Shown here: in pieces, positions 1 through 6,491 of the stretch
Position numbering within the stretch: the stretch's first letter is position 1
Layout: the number at the start of each line of letters is the position of its first letter
From: Candidatus Eiseniibacteriota bacterium
Lineage (GTDB): Bacteria; Eisenbacteria; RBG-16-71-46
Direction of reading: 5' to 3'
Length of the DNA: 7,933 nucleotides
Assembly (NCBI GenBank): GCA_903921835.1
Contig: CAIXRL010000328.1
Span: 1 to 7,933 of the forward strand
Made by a program: the position numbers and the translations under genes
Notes under the pieces: generated by a model
Seen by the model: only the letters and a program-made list of their open reading frames with translations
Told to the model about the DNA's origin: nothing
The model's database searches: none

Positions 1-49
1 CGGCGCAGCCCGTCGCTCCCACGGACGCCCCACTCGCGGGTTGAGTGCC

Positions 50-72
50 GCTCCGTCCCCTGCGGACGGGGC
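50..72 (-). terminator. Possible terminator hairpin after ptrB
   Basis: An inverted repeat with arms at 50-58 and 64-72 and a five-base loop lies about ten bases beyond the ptrB stop codon. Eight of nine positions pair. The remaining position is an A-C mismatch in the minus-strand RNA and a G-U pair in the plus-strand RNA. The stem is GC-rich but no T-run follows on the minus strand, so intrinsic termination is only a guess from position. The rest of bases 1-81 shows no gene. Confidence 0.35.
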
Positions 73-81
73 GGGGCCGGC

Positions 82-2283
82 TCAGGGCGCCGGGGCCGGG
101 CCGTCGCGGCCCACGGTGCGCAGGATCCACGCGTAGTCGAACGCCACGTCGTGCAGCGCGTCGTAGCGCCCGCTGGCGCCGCCGTGGCCCGCGCCCATGT
201 TGCAGTGGACCAGCAGCGGGTTGGCGTCGGTCTTGAGCGTGCGCAGCTTCGCCACGTACTTGGCCGGCTCCCAGTAGCCCACCTGCGAGTCGTTCAGGCT
301 GGTGCGGACGAGCATCGCCGGGTAGGCGCGCGGCGCCAGGTTGTCGTACGGCGAGTAGGCGCGCATCCAGCGGTACTGCACGGGGTCCCTGGGATTGCCC
401 CACTCCTCGAACTCGCCCACGGTGAGCGGGAGCGATTCGTCGAGCATGGTGTTGAGCACGTCCACGAACGGCACCTGCGCGAGCACGCCCTTGAACAGGT
501 CGGGCCGCAGGTTGGTGACCGCGCCCATCAACAGACCGCCCGCGCTGCCGCCCTGGATCACGAGCCGGTGGGCGCTCGTCCACTTCTGCTCGACCAGGCG
601 CTGCGCGCAGGCGATGAAGTCGGTGAAGGTGTTCATCTTGGTGCTCATGCGGGCCGCGTCGTGCCACGGCTTGCCCAGGTCGCCGCCGCCGCGGATGTGC
701 GCGAGGGCGTACACGACGCCGCGGTCCACCAGGCTGAAGCGCGCCGAGTTGAAGGTGACGTTCGACGGGATCCCGTACGAGCCGTACGCGTACAGCAGGC
801 AGGGTGCGGAGCCGTCGCGCGGCGTGCCGCGCCGGGAGAGCAGCGTCACCGGGACGCGCGTGCCGTCCGCCGCTGTTGCCTCGATGCGCTCGCAGGCGTA
901 GCGCGAGCCGTCCCAGCCGCCGAGCACTTCCTGACGCTTGAGCAGCGTCGAGCCCAGCTGCGCCAGGTCGAGCTCGAACACGGAGGGCGGCGTGACGAAG
1001 GATTGGTATTGGTAGCGGTACGTGGCGGCGTCGAACTGCTCGTTCGCCGCTCCCGTGACGGTGTAGGCCGCCTCGGCGAACGGCACCGCGCGCTCGGCGC
1101 CGGTCCCGGGGTCGAGCACCGACAGGCGCGGCAGCGCGCGCTCGCGCATCGAGAGCACCACGTGGTCGCGCAGGCACGCGACGCCGGTCAGCATGACCCC
1201 GTCGCGGTGCGCCAGCACCTCGTGCCAGTGCGCGGGGTCGGGCGTGGCGACCGGCGCGGTCACCAGCCGGAAGTTGCGGCCCGTGTCGTTGACGCGGATC
1301 CAGAAGCGGTCCCCGCGGTGGTCCAGGTAGTACTCGCGGTCCTGCACGCGCGACGCGATCGTGGTCCATGCGCCGGAGGCCGCGTCCGCGCTCAGCACGC
1401 GTTGCTCGGAGGTCGTGTGGCTGGAGAGCGTGTACACGAGCCACCCGCCGCTGCGCGTCAGGTGCACCGCGGCGTCGAAGCGCTCGTCCTGCTCCTCGTC
1501 GACCAGTTCGTGCGCGTCGGTGCCCAGCGCGTGCCGGTGGAGCCGGTACGATCGCTTGGAGACCGCGTCCTCCTGCGTCCAGAACAGCATCTGCGAATCC
1601 GCGCTCCACGCGAGGCTGGTCACGCGCTCGGCGTGATCGGGGAGCGTCCCTCCGGTGACCAGGTTCTTCACGTGCAGCGTGTACTGGCGGTAGCCGGTGC
1701 TGTCGGTCGCGTAGGCGAGCAGGTTCTCGTCCGGGCTCACCTCGTACTCGGACACCGCCATGAACGCGTGCCCCTCGGCGAGCTGGTTCACGTCGAGCAG
1801 CACCTGCTCGGGCGCGTCGGGCTTCGCCGCGCGGCGGCAGTGGATCGGGTACTGCCGGCCCTCCTCGGTGCGCGTGTAGTAGAGGAAGCGGCCCTTGCGG
1901 TACGGCACCGAGAGATCGGTCTGCTGGATGCGAGCGAGCATCTCGGCGTAGAGCGCTTCCTGGAGGGGTTTCGTGGGCGCCATCACCGAGTCGGTGTAGG
2001 CGTTCTCCGCCTCGAGGTACGCGTGCACCTTCGGGTCGGACTTCTCGCGCAGCCAGGCGTAGTCGTCCTGCCGGGTTTCGCCGTGCAGCGTCGTGGGATG
2101 GGGGTGACGTTCGGCGACGGGCGGGACGGGCGCTGCGGCGGAGAGCGGTGCGGACATGACGTGGACCATCCCTGCGATGGTGAGCGTGAATGTGAGCGTG
2201 AGCGTGAGGAGAAGCCCGTGGACGCCGTGCGGGGGCGGCCGTGCTTCAATCCAGCGAGCGGACCACCACGGGATCGCCCTCAC
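82..2283 (-). CDS. ptrB: Oligopeptidase B (S9A serine peptidase), probably exported
   Basis: Serine oligopeptidase that cleaves short peptides after basic residues. Seen, numbering from the GTG at 2283 (733 residues): a hydrophobic segment at about 23-43; the Peptidase_S9 N-terminal propeller at about 55-460, opening with a typical DDYAWLREK; and an alpha/beta-hydrolase domain at about 490-725. The nucleophile is Ser580 in GGSAGG, with Asp665 in SLNDSQVGY and His700 in GAGHGG. The spacings of 85 and 35 residues equal those recalled for the enterobacterial enzyme (Ser532, Asp617, His652). Glu624 and Glu626 (EFEEWGNP) match the S1 glutamates. The GTG start overlaps the upstream gene by 38 bases. 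ATGs at 2169 and 2157 are alternatives and would remove the hydrophobic segment, giving a cytoplasmic form. I prefer the long start because Arg-containing residues, the hydrophobic run and a small-residue SAPLSAAA look like a signal peptide. Family assignment is very secure; the start is uncertain. Confidence 0.93.
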   Translation of the reverse strand: MRAIPWWSARWIEARPPPHGVHGLLLTLTLTFTLTIAGMVHVMSAPLSAAAPVPPVAERHPHPTTLHGETRQDDYAWLREKSDPKVHAYLEAENAYTDSVMAPTKPLQEALYAEMLARIQQTDLSVPYRKGRFLYYTRTEEGRQYPIHCRRAAKPDAPEQVLLDVNQLAEGHAFMAVSEYEVSPDENLLAYATDSTGYRQYTLHVKNLVTGGTLPDHAERVTSLAWSADSQMLFWTQEDAVSKRSYRLHRHALGTDAHELVDEEQDERFDAAVHLTRSGGWLVYTLSSHTTSEQRVLSADAASGAWTTIASRVQDREYYLDHRGDRFWIRVNDTGRNFRLVTAPVATPDPAHWHEVLAHRDGVMLTGVACLRDHVVLSMRERALPRLSVLDPGTGAERAVPFAEAAYTVTGAANEQFDAATYRYQYQSFVTPPSVFELDLAQLGSTLLKRQEVLGGWDGSRYACERIEATAADGTRVPVTLLSRRGTPRDGSAPCLLYAYGSYGIPSNVTFNSARFSLVDRGVVYALAHIRGGGDLGKPWHDAARMSTKMNTFTDFIACAQRLVEQKWTSAHRLVIQGGSAGGLLMGAVTNLRPDLFKGVLAQVPFVDVLNTMLDESLPLTVGEFEEWGNPRDPVQYRWMRAYSPYDNLAPRAYPAMLVRTSLNDSQVGYWEPAKYVAKLRTLKTDANPLLVHCNMGAGHGGASGRYDALHDVAFDYAWILRTVGRDGPAPAP
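2181..2210. repeat. Imperfect hexanucleotide tandem repeat (TGAGCG)5 inside the ptrB leader
   Basis: Five consecutive six-base units run from 2181 to 2210: TGAGCG, TGAATG, TGAGCG, TGAGCG, TGAGGA. On the minus strand they encode alternating Leu/Phe-Thr pairs forming the hydrophobic core of the proposed PtrB signal peptide. Because the unit is six bases, gain or loss of a copy would change hydrophobic-core length by two residues without a frameshift. Confidence 0.75.
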
Positions 2284-3049
2284 CGATGCCGACCCGCGCG
2301 GCCGCGTTGCCTCCCACCTGCGCGATCTCCAGCCGGCCGCTCGAGCCCACGATGGCCAGCATCGTGCCCACGGGGGCGTCGCCGTACGAGCGCGCCAGTC
2401 CCGCCACGGTGCGGTCCAGGACGGTGACGCTCATGCGCTCGGCCGGGACATCCCGGCCAAAGGCCTTGTGGAGCGTGGTGAGCGTCAGGTTGGTGAGCGC
2501 GTTGCCGAAGCGGTCGATGAACACGACCCGGCCGATCAGCGCGTCGCCTTCGTGGCGCGGGTGCGCCAGCGACAGCCGCACCGGGTCGCTCACGACCGGC
2601 CCGAACTCGCGCAGCGGCACGCCGCGCGAGAGGTGCGCCGCCACCGGCGCGAACACGTCGCGGCCGTGGAACGTGCGGCTCAGCGGGTGGCGGAACCAGC
2701 GGGTCTCGACCAGCGCGTGGATGCGCGCGCCCTTCGCAACGAGCGCCCACTCGAGCAGGCCGTTGTCCGGTCCGATGAAGCACTGGCCGTGCGCCTCCAC
2801 CGCCAGCGCGCGCCGCGTCGTGCCCACGCCCGGGTCCACGACCGCGAGGTGCACCGTGCCCTGCGGGAAGTCGGGCGCCGCCGCCTCGAGGATGAACGCC
2901 CCGCGCACCACGTTGCCGGGCGGGATCAGGTGGTTCACGTCCACGACGTGCGCGTCGGGCGCGATCTCGTTGATGACGCCATGAACGACGCCGACGAACC
3001 AGTCCTGCGTGCCGAAGTCGGAGAGGAAGGTGACGATGGGCGCGGGCAT
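2246..3049 (-). CDS. S-adenosyl-L-methionine hydrolase (adenosine-forming), DUF62 family
   Basis: Family enzymes (SAM hydroxide adenosyltransferases, related to the SAM-dependent fluorinase and chlorinase) split SAM to adenosine and methionine with water or hydroxide as nucleophile. The predicted 267-residue protein is the usual length and cytoplasmic. Seen: the N-terminal substrate loop TFLSDFGTQDWFVG (7-20), VVDPGVGTTRRA (70-81), GPDNGLL (93-99), FHGRDVFAP (127-135), IDRFGNALTNL (178-188) and a C-terminal barrel with SSGRLEIA. Asp72, Arg79 and His128 match the Asp-Arg-His triad described for the archaeal enzyme (about 68, 75, 127). The ATG at 3049 is preceded by GGGAG at a five-base distance and begins the family-typical start MPAPIVTFLSDFG. 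The frame stays open 78 codons further upstream, but that part is low-complexity and unlike the family. It is likely co-transcribed with ptrB, whose frame overlaps its end. A halogenase is unlikely because the triad is that of the hydrolases. Confidence 0.92.
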   Translation of the reverse strand: MPAPIVTFLSDFGTQDWFVGVVHGVINEIAPDAHVVDVNHLIPPGNVVRGAFILEAAAPDFPQGTVHLAVVDPGVGTTRRALAVEAHGQCFIGPDNGLLEWALVAKGARIHALVETRWFRHPLSRTFHGRDVFAPVAAHLSRGVPLREFGPVVSDPVRLSLAHPRHEGDALIGRVVFIDRFGNALTNLTLTTLHKAFGRDVPAERMSVTVLDRTVAGLARSYGDAPVGTMLAIVGSSGRLEIAQVGGNAAARVGIGEGDPVVVRSLD

Positions 3050-3399
3050 CGGTGCTCCCGGTGGTGGGCCGAGCGAAGAGGGTGCGCGGACACTATCACA
3101 GCGGTGCGCGACGGGTGGACGGGCCGGCGTGCACGGCGCGGGCGAGGCGGCCGCCGTGGCGAGCTGTCCGGGAGCGGATCTGTCCCGTCCGGCATTCGGC
3201 CGCGCCCGCCCGCCTGCTTCGGCGTCGCTGCAGACGGGTTCACAGGGTCTGAAGCGGTGTCGACTTGCAGGCACTTCCGGCAACGATTACCTTCAATCGG
3301 GCGCAGTTGGTTCAGTCTATTCAACGGCGCCCGCATGGGGTAGCCGCACCCTCGCGGGCCAGGGTAGGGGTGTACTCCGCGGTGCGATCGGACTGGCCC
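3050..3399. other. Divergent intergenic region, no gene seen
   Basis: About 350 bases separate the minus-strand SAM hydrolase start from the plus-strand propeller gene start, so it must hold promoters for both. I looked for -35/-10 pairs. A GATAGT-like hexamer on the minus strand (3093-3098) and TATTCA on the plus strand (3318-3323) have no convincing partner at 16-18 bases. Reading frames crossing it are extensions of the flanking genes or Arg/Pro-rich by-products of high GC. Base composition is less extreme from about 3260 to 3330. Confidence 0.5.
3055..3059 (-). promoter_or_regulatory. Ribosome binding site of the SAM hydrolase gene
   Basis: On the minus strand GGGAG lies five bases before the ATG at 3049. 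It decides the start, since the frame itself continues open to 3283 without such a signal in front of a family-like N-terminus. Confidence 0.6.
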
Positions 3400-5967
3400 A
3401 TGTTCGAGTTCTTCTTCACACTCTCCGCCCGGCGTGAGTACTCGTTCCGCCCACTGTTGGCGGTTGCGCTTGCCGTTTTCGCGATCGGGGCCGTGGCGGT
3501 CAGCGCCCGCGCTTCGGCAACAGACCCGCTGTTCGCCGCGCCGTTCCTTTCCTATGACGCCGGCAGCCTTCCTTACTGTGTGGCGCTCGGGGACCTGAAC
3601 GGGGACGGGATCCTCGACATGGCGGTGGTGAACAACGCCTCCAACTCGGTGTCCGTACTACTGGGCAATGGCAATGGGACCTTCGGGGCGAAGGCGGACT
3701 ACGCGACGGGGACCAATCCCCGCTCCGTGGCGATCGGGTCACTGAACAGTGCCACGGATGCCATCCCCGACCTCGTGGTCGCGAACTACGCGGACACCAC
3801 GGTGTCGGTGTTGCTGGGCAATGGCAACGGCACGTTCAAGCCCAAGGCGGACTATTCGTCACTGGGAATCGACCCCACCGCCGTGGAGATCGGGGACCTG
3901 GACAGAGACGGGATTCCCGATTTGACCGTGGTGAACGGATACGGGGTGATGGTGCTCCGAGGTGCCGGCGACGGGACCTTCGTGCCATGGTGGGGCGTCG
4001 GAGGGGGGCACCAGAGATTCTGTGGCGCGATGGGGGACCTGGACGCGGATGGGAAGCTGGACCTGGTGACGGGAATCTATGGTGGTGGCGTGTATGTGAT
4101 GCTCGGCATTGGCAACGGGTGTTTTGGGCCTTCGATAGAGTACTCCCACCTCAGGACCTTGCAGGATTCCTATTCGGTTGCAGTTGGGGACTTGAATCAC
4201 GACTTGATCCCGGACCTCGTAGTGGCGAACACGGGTTATGGCTCCCACCCCGGCCATACGGTGAGCGTGCTCCTCGGGCTTGGCGATGGGACTTTCGGCA
4301 CGCCGGCGGACTACGCGATCGGGACTGCTGCTTTTCCATCCTCCGTGGCGATCGGGGATTTCAACCACGACTCGAATCCCGACCTGGTTGTGGCGAACTA
4401 CGGTGACAGTCCCCAGGTCTCGATCCTCCTTGGCATTGGCGACGGGACTTTCGCGTGGAAGACGGACTACGCAACCGGGCCCAATCCGAAGTCAGTGGCC
4501 GTCGGCGACCTGAACGGGGACGGGAGGCTGGACCTGGCGGTGGCCAACGCCGGGACGGGCTCCACCACCGTGTCCGTGCTGCTTGGCAACGGCAACGGCA
4601 CCTTCGGCGCGAAGACGAACCTGGTGACCGGGACGACCCCCCGCGGTGCGACGATCCGGGACCTGAACGGGGACGGGAAGGCCGACATCGTGGTCGCGAA
4701 CGAGGGCTCCAACTCGGCGTCGGTGTTCCTGGGCAACGGCAACGGGACGTTTGGGACAAAGACGGACTTCCCCACGGGGACGAATCCGCGCTCGCTGGCG
4801 ATCGGGTCGCTGAACAGCGCCACGGACGCGATCCCCGACCTGGTGGCCGCGAACTACGGCGGCGGCTCGGGCAGCACGGTCTCCGTGCTGCTTGGCACCG
4901 GCACCGGGAGTTTCGGGACGAGGACCAACTTCGGGACGGGGAGCGGGCCCGTGTGCGTGGCAGTCGGGTCGCTGAACGGCAACGCGGACGCGATCGCCGA
5001 CCTGGCGGTGGCGAACTACAACTCCAACACGGTATCCGTGCTGCTCGGCAACGGGCTCGGGGCATTCGGGACGAAGGCCGACTACGCGACCGGGAGCAAC
5101 CCGAGCGCCGTGGCGATCGGGTCGCTGAACAGCAACACGGACGCGATCGCCGACCTGGCGGTGGCGAACCTGACCTCCAACACGGTGTCGGTGCTGCTCG
5201 GCGCCGGCGACGGCACGTTCGGGCCCGGGGTGGAGTTCCCGACGGGAGTCTATCCGCGCTCGGTGGCGATCGGGGACCTGAACGCGGACGGCAAGCCCGA
5301 CCTGGCGGTGGCGAACTACAACTCCAACACGGTATCGGTGCTCCTGGGCAACGGGCTCGGGGCCTTCGGGACGAGGACGGACTACCCGACAGGGGCCGCT
5401 CCCTACTCGGTGACGATCGCCGACGTGAACGGGGACGGGAAGCCCGACCTGGCGAGCGCGGACGTGAGTTCCAACACGGTGTCGGTGCTGCTGGGCAACG
5501 GCAGCGGGACCTTTGGGGCGAAGACGGACTTCGGCGCCGGGAACGGACCGAACTCCGTGGCGGTCGGGGACCTGAACGGCGACGGGAAGCCCGAGCTTGC
5601 CGTGGCGAACCAGACATCGGGCACGGTATCGGTGTTGTACAACACCGGCGGACACCCGTGGATCGGAGTGCCTGTCTCGCCAGCCGTTGCGGGACCACTG
5701 CGCGTGAATGCGTGGCCCAACCCGCTCGTGGCGGATGCGGCCATCTCGTTCAACCTGCCCGGCCGTGCCGAGGTCAGTGTGCGCGTCTACGACATCGCCG
5801 GGCGCCTGGTCTCGGTGCTCGCGCGCGGCACGATGACATCTGGTGCGCACGAGGCGCGCTGGAACCTGGCCAGCGACTCGGGGCAAAGGGTGCGCGCGGG
5901 AATCTACCTGGTGGAGCTGCGCGCGGGCGCGCAGCGGGCGACGACGCGCGTGGTCGTGCTCCGGTAG
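3400..5967 (+). CDS. Secreted FG-GAP/VCBS repeat beta-propeller protein with FlgD-Ig-like (T9SS type A-like) C-terminal sorting domain
   Basis: An 855-residue protein predicted to be exported and displayed or released. Residues 1-40 form a signal peptide: charged ARREYSFR, hydrophobic PLLAVALAVFAIGAVAV, cleavage after ASA before TDP. Residues about 60-746 contain 14 repeats of about 49 residues with consensus SVAIGDLNGDGKPDLAVAN, then VSVLLGNGNGTFG and a D-Y-TG-NP tail. These are FG-GAP/VCBS propeller blades with DxNxDGxxD calcium-type loops. Residues about 768-855 are the sorting-type domain: AWPNP, VRVYDIAGRLV, GAHEARWNL, RAGIYLVELRAG and a terminal VVVLR. Such proteins are generally extracellular adhesion, binding or scaffold proteins; the ligand here is unknown and no enzymatic domain is visible. 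The ATG at 3400 has GGA seven bases upstream and directly precedes the signal peptide. A GTG at 3370 with AGGG five bases upstream is a serious alternative adding ten residues; a TTG at 3265 is less likely. The gene stands alone on its strand. Confidence 0.9.
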   Translation: MFEFFFTLSARREYSFRPLLAVALAVFAIGAVAVSARASATDPLFAAPFLSYDAGSLPYCVALGDLNGDGILDMAVVNNASNSVSVLLGNGNGTFGAKADYATGTNPRSVAIGSLNSATDAIPDLVVANYADTTVSVLLGNGNGTFKPKADYSSLGIDPTAVEIGDLDRDGIPDLTVVNGYGVMVLRGAGDGTFVPWWGVGGGHQRFCGAMGDLDADGKLDLVTGIYGGGVYVMLGIGNGCFGPSIEYSHLRTLQDSYSVAVGDLNHDLIPDLVVANTGYGSHPGHTVSVLLGLGDGTFGTPADYAIGTAAFPSSVAIGDFNHDSNPDLVVANYGDSPQVSILLGIGDGTFAWKTDYATGPNPKSVAVGDLNGDGRLDLAVANAGTGSTTVSVLLGNGNGTFGAKTNLVTGTTPRGATIRDLNGDGKADIVVANEGSNSASVFLGNGNGTFGTKTDFPTGTNPRSLAIGSLNSATDAIPDLVAANYGGGSGSTVSVLLGTGTGSFGTRTNFGTGSGPVCVAVGSLNGNADAIADLAVANYNSNTVSVLLGNGLGAFGTKADYATGSNPSAVAIGSLNSNTDAIADLAVANLTSNTVSVLLGAGDGTFGPGVEFPTGVYPRSVAIGDLNADGKPDLAVANYNSNTVSVLLGNGLGAFGTRTDYPTGAAPYSVTIADVNGDGKPDLASADVSSNTVSVLLGNGSGTFGAKTDFGAGNGPNSVAVGDLNGDGKPELAVANQTSGTVSVLYNTGGHPWIGVPVSPAVAGPLRVNAWPNPLVADAAISFNLPGRAEVSVRVYDIAGRLVSVLARGTMTSGAHEARWNLASDSGQRVRAGIYLVELRAGAQRATTRVVVLR
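3577..5637 (+). repeat. Fourteen tandem FG-GAP/VCBS blade-coding units
   Basis: Units of about 147-165 bases repeat without interruption. Units 1, 3, 4, 7, 8, 12, 13 and 14 keep a DxNxDGxxD-like loop (D-to-E at the end in unit 14). Units 5 and 6 have it degraded (DLNHDLIPD, DFNHDSNPD). Units 2, 9, 10 and 11 carry a two-residue-longer variant of the SLNSATDAIPD type. Unit 14 lacks the GTFG...D-Y-TG-NP tail, and a tail-like segment (PLFAAPFLSYDAGSLPY) stands before unit 1, as in circularly closed propellers. Units 3-6 are the most divergent and less GC-rich; units 8-14 are more uniform. Confidence 0.88.
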
Positions 5968-6025
5968 GGCGGTCGCTTCGCCCCGACAGTTGCAGGTGGT
6001 TCACGCAGCCAGCCCCCAAACGACG

Positions 6026-6057
6026 TTCGGCCGCGACCCGTCAGGGCCGCGGCCGAA
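6026..6057 (-). terminator. Strong hairpin between convergent genes, probable terminator
   Basis: Arms at 6026-6039 and 6044-6057 enclose a four-base loop. Thirteen of 14 positions are Watson-Crick pairs. The remaining position is a G-U pair in minus-strand RNA but an A-C mismatch in plus-strand RNA, so the fold is complete only in the minus direction. It begins 19 bases past the stop of the small minus-strand gene and 58 bases past the stop of the plus-strand propeller gene. No long T-run follows in either direction. It could serve both convergent transcripts. Confidence 0.6.
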
Positions 6058-6076
6058 TGCGATACCTGCCCGCGAA

Positions 6077-6262
6077 TCAAGCCTTGCGGTCGAGATTCAC
6101 GCCCTTGCCGAAGTCCTTGGCGTCGACCTGGCCCGGAGCGGTCCCGTCGAAATCGCCGTCGGAGTCGCGGACCGTCGCTGCGGTGGCCGCCGGCTTCTTC
6201 GCTGCGGTCGCGGTGAGCATGTTCGCCTGCGGACTGCCGCTGACTCCACTGATCTGGCTCAT
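6077..6262 (-). CDS. Small Asp/Gly-rich protein, function unknown
   Basis: A 61-residue protein starting MSQISGVSGSPQAN. It has an Ala/Thr/Lys linker (16-30), an acidic calcium-loop-like DSDGDFDG (33-40), then APGQVDAKDFGKGVNLDRKA to the end. There is no signal peptide, membrane segment or cysteine. From memory, short proteins with a SISGVSG-like start, a DxDGDxDG core and a GxxVNxxA-like end recur in bacterial genomes without assigned function; this is recollection, not a search. Support for reality: a compositionally sensible, non-Arg-rich protein in a GC-rich region, and a strong hairpin 19 bases after the stop that folds best in this strand. The frame is open upstream to an in-frame start at 6313, but that part (MAWPAALRSIQKGWATP) is less plausible. 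No clear Shine-Dalgarno is seen; GGG lies about eight bases upstream. A calcium-binding role is only inferred. Confidence 0.55.
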   Translation of the reverse strand: MSQISGVSGSPQANMLTATAAKKPAATAATVRDSDGDFDGTAPGQVDAKDFGKGVNLDRKA

Positions 6263-6300
6263 CGGGGTTGCCCAGCCTTTCTGTATGGACCGAAGTGCTG

Positions 6301-6331
6301 CTGGCCACGCCACGTGGGGGTGAGCGGCCAG
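6301..6331. repeat. Inverted repeat upstream of the small gene
   Basis: CTGGCC (6301-6306) and GGCCAG (6326-6331) form a six-base inverted repeat enclosing the palindrome CACGTG (6311-6316). It lies about 40 bases upstream of the ATG at 6262, where an operator or leader hairpin could sit. Six-base arms are common by chance in GC-rich DNA, so the functional claim is weak. Confidence 0.25.
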
Positions 6332-6491
6332 CTCGTCGCACAGTCATGCCAGTATCGGCGGGGCCGCGAGTTCCTGAAGGCCTCCCGAGGTTCCGGCCGG
6401 GCCCGCTTCCCAGGCGCCGCGGGCACGACTGGGTGCAAAGACCCCAATCGCGATCGCGGCGCCGCGGGAGCGGACCTGGTGCACTCCCGCC
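6332..6491. other. Non-coding stretch before the recombinase remnant
   Basis: I see no gene or recognisable recombinase N-terminal sequence in any frame here. The plus frame of the downstream remnant has a stop at 6375-6377, and the residues between it and 6492 do not resemble the family. Confidence 0.4.

Noticed and set aside
151..2427. Very long plus-strand open frame (758 codons) opposite ptrB
   Set aside because: Its translation is a low-complexity Arg/Val/His/Ala-rich string with no domain. It is the antisense by-product of a GC-rich gene whose minus-strand product has full family motifs.
3050..3283. 78-residue N-terminal extension of the SAM hydrolase
   Set aside because: It is Pro/Arg/Ala-rich and unlike the family N-terminus. 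The ATG at 3049 has a GGGAG site and starts the conserved sequence directly.
3287..3323. Possible promoter (TTACCT or TTGGTT with TATTCA) for the propeller gene
   Set aside because: The spacings between hexamers are far from 16-18 bases, so no pair can be supported.
3577..5637. Regularly spaced DNA repeats considered as a CRISPR array
   Set aside because: The repeats are coding units of about 147-165 bases with in-frame protein periodicity and no unique spacers.
4361..5886. Minus-strand frames of 445 and 464 codons with internal repeats
   Set aside because: They are antisense to the blade-coding units. The periodicity (for example repeated RRQVGLPVPVQVPDRH-like strings) is inherited from the plus-strand repeats.
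6240..6285. Minus-strand AAAGGCTGGGCAACC near the small gene start, reminiscent of pieces of the GEMM-I (cyclic-di-GMP) riboswitch
   Set aside because: Only short fragments agree. The expected paired arms and the GGGACGCAAAGCC-type segment are absent, and the stretch runs into the start codon.
4455..6323. Long plus-strand frame (622 codons) inside and beyond the propeller gene
   Set aside because: It is an off-frame reading of the blade repeats, Arg/Gly/Glu-rich, and runs past the true stop into unrelated sequence. Its apparent repeats only mirror the DNA repeats.
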